64,000 nt of DNA, taken from NCBI GenBank assembly GCA_034423575.1, contig DAOUIF010000082.1, positions 18,236 through 82,235 of the forward strand. The letters are read 5' to 3'. A model generated the notes under the pieces. It was not told where the DNA came from, searched no databases, and worked only from the letters and a program-made list of their open reading frames with translations. This document shows positions 17,503 to 26,143 of this stretch, in pieces. The translations under genes were made by a program, and so were the position numbers. How positions within the stretch are numbered: the first letter of the stretch is position 1; every line of letters begins with the position of its first letter. This DNA is from Bin87 sp034423575. Its GTDB lineage: Bacteria > Chloroflexota > Dehalococcoidia > Lucifugimonadales > UBA3495.

Positions 17503-18090
17503 GTGTTGGTCGGCGTGCGGGGCGCGCTGGAGGCCGTTGGGTCGGACTGGGTCAACGTGCAGGTCGGCGGGGTCACTTTTCAGGTGTCGGTTCCCGCATC
17601 TTCGATATCCGGCCTCGGCAACGTAGGTGAGCAGGTCCGGCTGCACACCATCCTGCGGATCCAAAACGAACAACCGGTGCTGTACGGGTTTGCGGAGGCC
17701 GGAGCGGTGGAGCTGTTTGGCGCTTTGACGGGAGTATCGGGTGTCGGCCCACGCTCCGCGATGGCGATCCTGTCTGAACTGGGGGAGGACGGTTTCCGGC
17801 AGGCGGTTGCCTCAGAAGACGTTGCCGCGCTGGCCCGGGCCCAGGGCGTTGGGAGGCGCACCGCGCAACGAGTTGTGCTGGAGCTGCGGGGCAAGCTTCC
17901 GGACGCGGACGCCGGATCGCCCGTGCTGGTGGCAGCAGCCGGCACCGACGCTGAGGCTGTGGAGGCGCTTACGGCCCTGGGCATGACGTTGACCGACGCG
18001 AGGCAGGCGGTCGCCGGATTGGAGCTATCCCCCGAAGCGTCGGTCGAGGACAAGGTACGGCAGGCGCTCCTGGCCATCGGTGGCGGGTAG
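17503..18090 (+). CDS. ruvA: Holliday-junction DNA helicase subunit RuvA
   Basis: 195-residue tetrameric junction-binding protein that loads the RuvB motor. It starts at a GTG (VLVGVRGALEAVG), 3 bases after ruvC. An OB-fold domain is followed by two helix-hairpin-helix motifs (GVSGVGPRSAMAIL and GVGRRTAQRVVLEL). The C-terminal domain III (ALGMTLTDARQAVAG) contacts RuvB. Length matches the family. The adjacent ruvB found in many genomes is absent; uvrB follows after 85 bases. Confidence 0.93.
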   Translation: MLVGVRGALEAVGSDWVNVQVGGVTFQVSVPASSISGLGNVGEQVRLHTILRIQNEQPVLYGFAEAGAVELFGALTGVSGVGPRSAMAILSELGEDGFRQAVASEDVAALARAQGVGRRTAQRVVLELRGKLPDADAGSPVLVAAAGTDAEAVEALTALGMTLTDARQAVAGLELSPEASVEDKVRQALLAIGGG

Positions 18091-18100
18091 AGCGATGGCT

Positions 18101-18106
18101 TATAAT
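18101..18106 (+). promoter_or_regulatory. Possible -10 box for uvrB
   Basis: A perfect TATAAT 69 bases before the uvrB ATG, in the 85-base gap after ruvA. No convincing -35 is seen. Confidence 0.35.
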
Positions 18107-18175
18107 TCCGGATACCGGATCAGACCGGATTGCCCCTAACTGGAAGGCGTCGCTAAGCGATGGAACGGAGGACTC

Positions 18176-20176
18176 ATGCCTGATTTTCAGCTGGTAGCGG
18201 ATTTCGGCATGATGGGCGACCAGGAGCAGGCGGTGCAGCGTCTGACCTCCGGGGTCCGGGAAGGATTGGGTTATCAGACCCTGCTGGGCGTAACCGGAAG
18301 CGGCAAGACCTTCACCATGGCGAACATCGTGCAGGAAGTGCAGCGCCCGACGATCGTCATCGCGCACAACAAGACCCTGGCGGCGCAGTTGGCGACGGAG
18401 TTCAAGGAATTCTTCCCGCACAACGCCGTCGAGTACTTTGTCTCCTACTACGACTACTACCAGCCGGAAGCGTACATCCCGCGCACCGACACCTACATCG
18501 AGAAGGACAGCAGCGTCAACGAAGAGCTGGACAAGCTTCGGTTGGCGTCCACCACCTCGCTGCTGACGCGCCGGGACACACTGATCGTGGCTTCGGTGTC
18601 GTGCATCTACGGTCTGGGCGACCCGTCGGACTACTTCGAAATGGTGGCTCGGGTCCAGGTGGGCGAGGAGTACAACCGGCGGGCGTTGCTCCGGCAGCTC
18701 ATCGACATGCAGTACGAGCGCAACGACACCGACCTGGCTCGCGGGCGGTTCACGGTGCGGGGTGACACTCTTGAAATCGTACCGGCGTACGAGGAGTTTG
18801 CCGTCCGCGTCCAGTTCTTCGGTGACGAGGTGGAGCGCATCCTGACGCTGGACACGCTGACCGGCGAGGTGCTCAACGAGCGCAGCGAGTTTTCCGTCTA
18901 TCCGGCCAAGCACTTCGTGACCAGTCGGGAAAAGCTCGACGCGGCGCTGATCGATATCGACGCCGAGATGAAGGAGCGGGTTGACTGGTTGCGGCAGCAG
19001 GGAAAGCTGCTGGAAGCGCAGCGCCTGGAGCAACGCACGCGCTACGACATGGAGATGCTGGACGAGACCGGTTTCTGCGCCGGCGTCGAGAATTACGCGC
19101 GGCATCTTTCGCGACGGCCGGCCGGCAGCCCGCCGTGGACACTGCTGGACTACTTCCCCGACGACTACCTGATGTTCGTCGACGAGTCCCACATGACACT
19201 GCCGCAGGTTCGCGGCATGTACAACGGCGACATTTCCCGGAAGACGACGCTGGTGGAGTACGGGTTCCGGCTGCCGTCAGCCCTGGACAACCGGCCGCTG
19301 CACTTCCAGGAATTCGAGGACCACATCAACCAGGTCGTGTACGTGTCGGCGACACCCGGCCCGCTGGAACTGGAGCGCACCAGCACCATCGTAGAACAGG
19401 TCATTCGACCCACCGGGTTGCTGGACCCGACCATACAGGTCAAGCCCACCGAGGGACAGATTGACGATCTGCTGCATCAGATACGGATGCGGGTGAACCA
19501 GCAGGAACGCGTGCTGGTCACCACGCTGACCAAGCGCATGGCAGAAGAGTTGGCCGACTACCTGTCGGAGGCCGGGATCCGCAACCACTACCTCCACTCT
19601 GACATCGAAACGCTGAACCGGGTGGAGATCCTGCGGGATCTGCGCTTGGGAATTTATGACGTGGTGGTTGGGATCAACCTGCTGAGGGAGGGCCTGGACC
19701 TGCCCGAGGTCAGCCTGGTGGCGATCCTCGACGCCGACAAGGAAGGATACCTGCGCTCCACCACGTCGCTGATCCAGACCGTGGGTCGCGCGGCGCGTCA
19801 CGCCTCCGGCCACGTCATCATGTACGCAGACCGGGTGACCGATTCGATGCAGAATGCGATTGACGAAACCTACCGCCGACGGGCGATCCAGGGAGCACAC
19901 AACGAACGGCACGGCATCGAGCCGCAGTCGATCCACAAGGCGGTGCGGGATATCACCGAGGGCCTGCGCGGGGTCGCCGAGACCAAGGCCTCCTACCAGG
20001 TGGCCCGGGAGGAGATGTCGCGGGACGACATGTACCGGGTGATCAAGGACCTGGAATTTCAGATGAAGGAAGCCGCCCGCGCCCTGGAATTCGAGAAAGC
20101 GGCGCACCTGCGGGACGAGATGCTGGTGTTGAAGAAGATTATCGTTACCGAAGAGAAGATGATGGCGGTGGGATAA
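18176..20176 (+). CDS. uvrB: Excinuclease ABC subunit B
   Basis: DNA-damage verification helicase of nucleotide excision repair, 666 residues. Walker A GVTGSGKT is at 38-45. The YYDYYQPEAYIPRTDTYIEK segment that follows is the conserved beta-hairpin inserted behind the lesion. The DEAD-like box is FVDESHMTLPQVRGMY. Helicase motifs V and VI are INLLREGLDLPEV and TVGRAARH. The C-terminal UVR domain (EFEKAAHLRDEM) binds UvrC. A GGAGG ribosome site precedes the ATG. It is co-directional with the ruv genes, forming a DNA-repair cluster. Confidence 0.97.
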   Translation: MPDFQLVADFGMMGDQEQAVQRLTSGVREGLGYQTLLGVTGSGKTFTMANIVQEVQRPTIVIAHNKTLAAQLATEFKEFFPHNAVEYFVSYYDYYQPEAYIPRTDTYIEKDSSVNEELDKLRLASTTSLLTRRDTLIVASVSCIYGLGDPSDYFEMVARVQVGEEYNRRALLRQLIDMQYERNDTDLARGRFTVRGDTLEIVPAYEEFAVRVQFFGDEVERILTLDTLTGEVLNERSEFSVYPAKHFVTSREKLDAALIDIDAEMKERVDWLRQQGKLLEAQRLEQRTRYDMEMLDETGFCAGVENYARHLSRRPAGSPPWTLLDYFPDDYLMFVDESHMTLPQVRGMYNGDISRKTTLVEYGFRLPSALDNRPLHFQEFEDHINQVVYVSATPGPLELERTSTIVEQVIRPTGLLDPTIQVKPTEGQIDDLLHQIRMRVNQQERVLVTTLTKRMAEELADYLSEAGIRNHYLHSDIETLNRVEILRDLRLGIYDVVVGINLLREGLDLPEVSLVAILDADKEGYLRSTTSLIQTVGRAARHASGHVIMYADRVTDSMQNAIDETYRRRAIQGAHNERHGIEPQSIHKAVRDITEGLRGVAETKASYQVAREEMSRDDMYRVIKDLEFQMKEAARALEFEKAAHLRDEMLVLKKIIVTEEKMMAVG

Positions 20177-20217
20177 ACGCCGTCCAAAGTTGGCTCATCA
20201 TTGTTTGGAGGTTCGGC

Positions 20218-20934
20218 ATGACTACAGTCAACAACTTTGCTCAGACGCCGCAGCCCCGTAGTCCCTCTGAGTTCCCGGATCCTCCGGAGCGAGAGCCTGA
20301 CGATATGACCAACTTCAACCAAACAAACGTCACCGGCAATGCTCACCACCTGGTGCATCACCTCGGCAACGTGGAAACAACTCTGGTTGGCGGCGAACAC
20401 TACATCAGCCGTGTACCCACCACTGATATGACGGGTTTGCGCTATCCGGATCTTCTCATTGCCTTCAACGTGGACCCGGCCGCCTACTACCGGAGCAACG
20501 CCTACGTCATCTCCGAGCAAGGCAAACCGCCGGACTTTGTATTGGAAATTCCCTCACGCCGTACCGGGCGCACGGATGTTACGGAAAAGCGGAATGATTA
20601 TGCCGCCCTAAACATTCTCGAGTATTGGCGCTTTGACGAGACGGGTCGATACCACGGCGCGCGGTTGGCCGGGGACCGGCTGGTCAATGGAGAGTACCAG
20701 CCTATTGACATTAAACAGGTGCGAGAGGGCATTCGACAGGGATACAGCGCTGTCCTGAACCTGTACATTCGATGGGAGCATGGTCAGCTGGCATGGCGCG
20801 ACCCAGCGACAGGCCAGCACATCCTGACCTACGACGACCAGCGTGAAAGGGCAGATATTGAGCGGGAAGGGCGCCTGCAGGCCGAGGCCCGCGTCCGCGA
20901 ACTGGAGCAGCAATTACAGCGTCAAGACTCTTGA
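20218..20934 (+). CDS. Uma2-type PD-(D/E)xK nuclease-fold protein (DUF820), with C-terminal coiled coil
   Basis: 238 residues. The core reads RYPDLLIAF, then PDFVLEIPSRRTGRTDVTEK and YAALNILEYW. It follows the Uma2 pattern PD...(D/E)xxS...K...YxxxGVxEYW, although the usual VLS(P/D) is here IPS. The N-terminal 30 residues are Pro-rich and the C-terminal 30 form a charged helix (REGRLQAEARVRELEQQLQR). Uma2 proteins are abundant in cyanobacteria and Chloroflexota and have the restriction-nuclease fold, but no established function. GGAGG precedes the ATG. A distinct paralogue lies at 63222-63803. Confidence 0.8.
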   Translation: MTTVNNFAQTPQPRSPSEFPDPPEREPDDMTNFNQTNVTGNAHHLVHHLGNVETTLVGGEHYISRVPTTDMTGLRYPDLLIAFNVDPAAYYRSNAYVISEQGKPPDFVLEIPSRRTGRTDVTEKRNDYAALNILEYWRFDETGRYHGARLAGDRLVNGEYQPIDIKQVREGIRQGYSAVLNLYIRWEHGQLAWRDPATGQHILTYDDQRERADIEREGRLQAEARVRELEQQLQRQDS

Positions 20935-20958
20935 TGCTTCCCAATCTAGGGACTGCGC

Positions 20959-21837
20959 CTATCCACGGCCTGTCGACAGGCGTTCGTTCACATATTCATG
21001 CAGTTCCGTCAGCACCGCCGCGTTTTCTTCCAGCGTGAATTCATCCACCAGGTAGTCGTGTTCGCCGCTGACCCCGCTGACGGCGCCGGAGTCGACGAGG
21101 AACCGGATGCAATCGGCGTCCGTGTCCACGGCAGGGAGCAGGTTACGGCCAACCTCCAGTGACAGGGCGGCAACCAAACCGTATCCGCCCCAGTTGGACG
21201 TGCTGGATATCACCAGTTGGTCGCAGCCCACCACGGCAGGGTGGTCGGGCAGCTGGTCCGCTGTGGCGACCACGTCGGCCAGATTGCCCATTCCGATCTC
21301 GTTGCCGCCGTCTCCGATGCCGACGGACGGCAGACCGCGACTGAACAGCCGGTCGATACGGGCGGTCTGCGGTGAGATGTCGCGGCCGCGCATATTGCGG
21401 TAGATGCCTTCGGCGTCGGGCGAACAGCGCTCGATCGAGATCACCAGGGCGGGCCGGAATTCGTCGACGATGCCCGAAATGAACACATCATTTCCGGTCG
21501 CGTCGGCGGAGATTGGAAAATCGACCACGCGGGTCGGGTCGCCCGTGTGACCCAACCAGGAGGACATCATGCCGGCCACCGGCGCGTCCGCCAGGTGAAC
21601 TACGGTGTGGCCCAGGGTGCGCAGGGCGTCGCCGATGGCGAACGCCCCGGGTGGGCCGTCGGTTTCAGGCGCGTCGCTCATCAGGATGTAGAAGCCGGTG
21701 GTGATGATCACGGGACCGGGATGGTCCAGGACGTACCGGGCCGCCTGACCGCAGAAGTCAGCCGCCACGTGGGGCCGGAGCGCCCCGATCCCCCGGCGGT
21801 CGTGGTCGAGAACGATGTCTTCGATGGTGCGCGTCAT
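20959..21837 (-). CDS. D-glutamate cyclase-like protein (DUF4392)
   Basis: 292 residues matching the C-terminal catalytic domain of mammalian D-glutamate cyclase (DGLUCY), which converts D-glutamate to 5-oxo-D-proline. The signature GIGDGGNEIGMGNL is present, with ISTTSNWG-type context (VISSTSNWGGYGL) before the C-terminus. The ribosome site is GGGGGA. It starts 12 bases after the upstream DUF1445 gene on the same strand, so the two form an operon that mirrors the domain order of the fused mammalian enzyme. D-glutamate turnover is inferred from this homology. Confidence 0.82.
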   Translation of the reverse strand: MTRTIEDIVLDHDRRGIGALRPHVAADFCGQAARYVLDHPGPVIITTGFYILMSDAPETDGPPGAFAIGDALRTLGHTVVHLADAPVAGMMSSWLGHTGDPTRVVDFPISADATGNDVFISGIVDEFRPALVISIERCSPDAEGIYRNMRGRDISPQTARIDRLFSRGLPSVGIGDGGNEIGMGNLADVVATADQLPDHPAVVGCDQLVISSTSNWGGYGLVAALSLEVGRNLLPAVDTDADCIRFLVDSGAVSGVSGEHDYLVDEFTLEENAAVLTELHEYVNERLSTGRG

Positions 21838-21849
21838 GATGTCCCCCGG

Positions 21850-22647
21850 TCAGATTACTGCGTAGTCAGAGTCGCGGCGGTCAGTTATGAACATTTTACC
21901 GGGAGCGTGGGTGATCATCAGGGGTGGCTTGCAGTTGAGTGCCACTGCCTGCGGAGTGACGCCGCATGCCCAAAAAACCGGTGTCTCGCCCGGACGGATC
22001 TCGACGGCGTCGCCGAATTCCGGAGCCTGGATGTCGCGGATGCCGATGGCGTCAGGATCACCGATGTGGACCGGTGCGCCGTGGGTGTCCGGGAACCGGG
22101 AGGTCACCTGCACCGCCCGCACGATCAGTTCCTGGGGAATGGGGCGCATGCTCACGACCATAGGGCCGGAGAACATGCCGGCCGGCCTCGTGGGAATGTT
22201 GGTGATGTACATGGGCACGTTGCTGCCGGCCTCCTGGTGCCGCAGGGGGATGCCGGAATCGGCCATCGCGGCCTCGAAGGAGAAGCTGCAGCCGAGGAGG
22301 AAGGACACCAGGTCGTCCCGCCACACTTCGGCGACCGATGCCAGCTCTGCTACCATTTCGCCGTTCTCGTAGATGCGGTAGGCGGGCACGTCGGTGCTGA
22401 TGTCCGCGCCCGGAGCAGTGAACGACGGCTCGACGTTGCCGGCTTCGATGACCTCCAATAGCGGACATGGCTGCGGGTTGCGCTGGCAAAAAAGCAGGAA
22501 ATCAAACGCGAGATCGCGGGGTAGGACCGCCAGGTTCGCCTGCACGTGGCCGTTGGCGAGGCCGGAAGTGACGCCGCCGTACTCTCCGGCGCGGATGAGC
22601 CGGCGCAGTTCTGCGGGTTGCGTGGGGAGCATCGTTGCGGTGGTCAT
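21850..22647 (-). CDS. DUF1445 / YcsI-family putative hydro-lyase
   Basis: 265 residues from ATG 22647 with GGAG 8 bases upstream; a longer frame to 22686 lacks support. Signatures are VQANLAVLPRDLAFDFLLFC, RNPQPCPLLEV, FLLGCSFSFEAAM and FWACGVTPQAVALNCKPP, ending with APGKMFITD. The family is annotated as a hydro-lyase from weak evidence. In mammalian DGLUCY a DUF1445-like part precedes the glutamate cyclase domain, and here the gene directly precedes the cyclase-like gene. A shared role in D-glutamate or 5-oxoproline metabolism is likely but inferred. Confidence 0.85.
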   Translation of the reverse strand: MTTATMLPTQPAELRRLIRAGEYGGVTSGLANGHVQANLAVLPRDLAFDFLLFCQRNPQPCPLLEVIEAGNVEPSFTAPGADISTDVPAYRIYENGEMVAELASVAEVWRDDLVSFLLGCSFSFEAAMADSGIPLRHQEAGSNVPMYITNIPTRPAGMFSGPMVVSMRPIPQELIVRAVQVTSRFPDTHGAPVHIGDPDAIGIRDIQAPEFGDAVEIRPGETPVFWACGVTPQAVALNCKPPLMITHAPGKMFITDRRDSDYAVI

Positions 22648-22692
22648 GGTCGGTCTCCAGGTGGCGCGGCGGGTCGGGTCGGACAAGGCTTA

Positions 22693-22701
22693 TGCTAGAA
22701 T
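22693..22701 (+). promoter_or_regulatory. Extended -10 element for the response regulator
   Basis: TGC-TAGAAT in the divergent 164-base gap, about 110 bases before the regulator start. The -35 is unclear. Confidence 0.4.
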
Positions 22702-22811
22702 TGCGCCGTTCGTTGCGAAAATAGACAGGCGCAATGATAGACAGGTGACCGGCCAGCGTCAATTTAGTCTCAGGGTCGCCCGCAGATCAGTCCATCAGGC
22801 AGGATTCCGGT

Positions 22812-23486
22812 TTGTACAACGTGTTTTTGCTCACCCGGCCGGGCGATGCAATGACATCCCTGGCGACTCAAGTCGGCCGCGCCGGCCTGTCTTGTCGGGC
22901 GGGCAGTGACGTGCTTGAGCTGGAGGATGTAGCGCACACCGATAAGCTGGACGTGGTGCTGCTGGACCTGTCGGCAGTGGGGATCGGCGCGCAATCGGTA
23001 ATCGAGCGCGTGACCCAACTGTCCCTGCCGACGCTGCTCGTCATGGATGAGGCCGGGATTGGGCAGTACGATCCAGCAATCAATCCAGACGACTTTATCA
23101 TGGCCCCCCTGGGACCCGCCGAACTGGTGGCGCGGGTCGCTCAGATCGTGTACCGGCGGGACGGGCGCGGAGGAGAGCAGCTGATCAGGGTGGGTGAACT
23201 GACCATCGATCTGCAGAGCTATGAGGTCACGATGGCCGGGCGGCGCATCCAACTGACCTACAAGGAATTCCAGCTGCTCACGCTGTTGGCGTCGAATCCG
23301 GGCCGGGTTTACACGCGGGAGGCGCTGCTGAACCAGGTTTGGGGGTACGACTACCTGGGCGGCACGCGCACGGTGGACGTGCACATCCGGAGGCTGCGGT
23401 CCAAGCTGGAGGACCCGGACCACCTGTTCGTGGAAACGATCTGGAACGTTGGGTATCGGTTCCGGGACGTTGCATCCGAGGGATGA
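22812..23486 (+). CDS. OmpR-type winged-helix response regulator with degenerate receiver
   Basis: 224 residues. The C-terminal winged-helix DNA-binding domain is intact: YKEFQLLTLLASNPGRVYTR, LLNQVWGYDY and TVDVHIRRLRSKLE. The N-terminal receiver-like domain keeps an Asp in VVLLDLS, but the usual acidic pair after the first strand is missing (VFLLTRPGD), and the conserved Lys is replaced (IMAPLGPAEL). Phosphorylation is therefore doubtful. It starts with TTG 22812 or GTG 22821; AGGA precedes. No histidine kinase is adjacent, so it is an orphan, possibly responding to a ligand or to dimerisation alone. Confidence 0.85.
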   Translation: MYNVFLLTRPGDAMTSLATQVGRAGLSCRAGSDVLELEDVAHTDKLDVVLLDLSAVGIGAQSVIERVTQLSLPTLLVMDEAGIGQYDPAINPDDFIMAPLGPAELVARVAQIVYRRDGRGGEQLIRVGELTIDLQSYEVTMAGRRIQLTYKEFQLLTLLASNPGRVYTREALLNQVWGYDYLGGTRTVDVHIRRLRSKLEDPDHLFVETIWNVGYRFRDVASEG

Positions 23487-23528
23487 CGCGCGGTTTCGAA
23501 GAAGACTTTCGCGGCAATTACTGGCCAA

Positions 23529-26093
23529 TCAGTCGCTGATGTTGTCCCGAAACCGAGCCAGGAACCGGTCCCTTACGGCGACGATGCCGGCGTGCTTCGG
23601 ATCGGTCAACTCCGGGTCAGCGTCCAAGATGGCAGCGGCTTCCTGGCGGGCTAGTGCCATCAGGTCCTGGTCAAACACGTTGGCGATGCGGAGCATGGTC
23701 TGGTCGCCGCTCTGGGTGGTGCCGAAAATGTCGCCTTCGTGGCGCATTTGCAGGTCGATCTCGGCTAGCTTGAATCCGTCACGGTTGTTTTCTAGGGCCG
23801 ACAGCCGTTCCCGCGCGCGTTCCGATTCCGACTCCGACATGAGCAGACAATAGCTGTGGTGCTCGCCTCGGCCGACGCGGCCGCGGAACTGGTGCAGCTG
23901 GGCCAGACCGAAGCGGTCCGCGCCGTCGATCATCATCACCGTGGCGTTGGGCACGTCGATGCCAACTTCGACCACGGCGGTGGCCACCAGGACGTCCAGC
24001 CCGCCATCGCGGAACTGGCGCATCACCTTGTCCTTCTCCCGGGACGACAGGCGACCGTGGAGCAGTCCCAATCGCAGCTCGCGGAAGACCTCGTTGGACA
24101 GCCGCCGGTGTTCCTCGGTGGCGGCGCGCACGTCCAGATTTTCCGACTCTTCCACCAATGGACAGATGATGAACCCCTGGCGGCCGGCTGCCACCTGCTG
24201 GCGAACGAAGCCGTATGCGGCGGCGCGCTTGTCCTCGGGCACCAGCCGGGTGAGGATGTCCTGGCGCCCGGGCGGAAGCTCGTCGATGGTTGATACGTCC
24301 AAATCACCGTAGAGGGTGAGTTGCAAAGTCCGGGGTATGGGGGTGGCGGACATCATGAGGGCGTGGGGCTGCTCCGGCCCCGCTCCCCTGAGGGCAGTGC
24401 GCTGGGCGACCCCAAACCGGTGCTGTTCATCGGTGATGGCCAGGGCCAGATTCGGAAGCTCGACGCCATCCTGGATCAGGGCGTGCGTGCCTATGAGCAG
24501 GTCGAGGTGGCCCTCGGCAGCGAGGCGCAAGACCTCCCGTCGTGGCGTTGCCCGTGTGCTGCCGGTCAGCAGGCCCACGGTGAAGGGGCGACGGAGGCTG
24601 GGCAGATACGCTGAAAAAACGTTCGGTTGTTGCAGCGGCTGCTCGAATTGCGATAGGAGGCGGCCAACGGTGGCGAAGTGCTGCTCGGTTAACACCTCAG
24701 TGGGCGCCATGAAGGCCGACTGGCGGTGGTCCGACGCCGCAGCCAGAATTGCCGTCAAGGCAACCAGGGTTTTGCCGCTCCCGACTTCGCCCTGCAACAG
24801 GCGGCTCATGGGAGGTGTGCCCCGGGCCATGTCGGCCAGAATTTCTCCGATGCAGCGGACCTGCGCCCGGGTAGGCCTGAAGGGCAGTTCGGACAGGAAC
24901 CCGTCGACCGCCGAACCGCGGTACTGCACCGGAATCCCGGTGGCATCGCGCTCACGGTGGCGCCGCCGACCGAGAATAGCCATCTGAAAGGCCAGGATTT
25001 CATCGAACGCCAGGCGGCGCCGGGCCCGGTCGGCGGCGACCAAGTCCGGCGGATAGTGGGCATCGCTGATGGCCTGATGGATGCCGACCAGTTGGGTACG
25101 CGCAAAAGTGTCTTCCGGCATCGGTTCCGCGACGCCGCCGAGGAACCCTTCCAGGGCGCGCCAGGTCAGGCTTCGCAGGTTGCGCGCGGTCATGCCTTGG
25201 GTGAGGCGATACACCGGGGTGATTCGGCCGGCGTTCAAGGGCGGCGCGGATTCGGTTACGACGTCATATTCGGGTGACTGGATCGCCAGGCGTCCGCGGT
25301 GGATTTCGGCCTTGCCGTGTACGACCATGTTGCTGCCGGCCCGAAGGCTGCGCGCCAGAAATCCCTGCCCGAACCACTGGAGGTCGATGCTGCCGGTGTT
25401 GTCCCGCAACGTGCCCTCGACTAACTGCAAGCGGCGCTGGCCAACGTTGGCGGAACGTATGTCGAGCAGCTTGCCCTCCAGGGTGAAGGTTCCGCCGGCG
25501 TAAATGTCGGCGATGCTGGTAACGTCGGCTCGGTCATCGTAACGGCGCGGGAGCATGTAGAGCAGGTCCCGAACCGTGCCGGCGCCCAGGGTCTCCAAAC
25601 GCTGCACGGTTCGAGCATCCATGCGCCGGATTGCGGAGACCGATTCGTCCGGGTCGCCCGGTGGGGTGGCGAACTTGGGCGCGACGTGCAACCGCCGGCG
25701 CGCGGGCACATGACCGAAGGCATCGCCGGTGTTGAAGAGAGGAGTTGCCGGCGCAGGGTGGATCTCCGCCGGTTCCACTGGTTTGGTCGGCGGCGGACTG
25801 CCCGACTCCGGGGCGGGAGTCGCGACCTCACCGGCCAGGACGCTGCGCCAGGCGTAAACCCATTGCCGGCGCCGTTCCTGTGGCAGTTCGCGGTATGGGG
25901 CCGATATCAGCGTCTCTACGCGCTCCGGATGGTTATCCAGGAACGCCCGAAGCTCGGGTTCCCAGCGGTCGATGAAACGGCGGATACCGCCGCTTACGGC
26001 GTTGTCGGCGAAACCCTTGTGCTCCTCAAGGGCAAGAATTTTCGCAAAGGCGTCGCGCCAAACGGGAACGTCCTCGCGGCGTTGCGTGTCCAT
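23529..26093 (-). CDS. recG: ATP-dependent DNA helicase RecG
   Basis: 854-residue branch-migration helicase that rescues stalled forks. After an N-terminal extension of roughly 170 residues comes the wedge OB-fold domain (AGGTFTLEGKLLDIRS). Helicase motifs follow: GEVGSGKTLVALTAIL (I), TDEQHRFGVAQR (II, the RecG DEQH box), MSATPIPRTLQLTLYGDLDV (III) and QFRGRVGRGEHHSYCLL (VI). The protein is longer than E. coli RecG (693 aa) because of the N-terminal extension, as in many Gram-positive and Chloroflexota homologues. It converges with the response-regulator gene and lies upstream-to-downstream after the fakA-fakB pair. Confidence 0.95.
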   Translation of the reverse strand: MDTQRREDVPVWRDAFAKILALEEHKGFADNAVSGGIRRFIDRWEPELRAFLDNHPERVETLISAPYRELPQERRRQWVYAWRSVLAGEVATPAPESGSPPPTKPVEPAEIHPAPATPLFNTGDAFGHVPARRRLHVAPKFATPPGDPDESVSAIRRMDARTVQRLETLGAGTVRDLLYMLPRRYDDRADVTSIADIYAGGTFTLEGKLLDIRSANVGQRRLQLVEGTLRDNTGSIDLQWFGQGFLARSLRAGSNMVVHGKAEIHRGRLAIQSPEYDVVTESAPPLNAGRITPVYRLTQGMTARNLRSLTWRALEGFLGGVAEPMPEDTFARTQLVGIHQAISDAHYPPDLVAADRARRRLAFDEILAFQMAILGRRRHRERDATGIPVQYRGSAVDGFLSELPFRPTRAQVRCIGEILADMARGTPPMSRLLQGEVGSGKTLVALTAILAAASDHRQSAFMAPTEVLTEQHFATVGRLLSQFEQPLQQPNVFSAYLPSLRRPFTVGLLTGSTRATPRREVLRLAAEGHLDLLIGTHALIQDGVELPNLALAITDEQHRFGVAQRTALRGAGPEQPHALMMSATPIPRTLQLTLYGDLDVSTIDELPPGRQDILTRLVPEDKRAAAYGFVRQQVAAGRQGFIICPLVEESENLDVRAATEEHRRLSNEVFRELRLGLLHGRLSSREKDKVMRQFRDGGLDVLVATAVVEVGIDVPNATVMMIDGADRFGLAQLHQFRGRVGRGEHHSYCLLMSESESERARERLSALENNRDGFKLAEIDLQMRHEGDIFGTTQSGDQTMLRIANVFDQDLMALARQEAAAILDADPELTDPKHAGIVAVRDRFLARFRDNISD

Positions 26094-26143
26094 TCACTCC
26101 GCCCCGTGCCGGGCTCGTTAGAGTTTGGAGCGGCCGCCGGACG

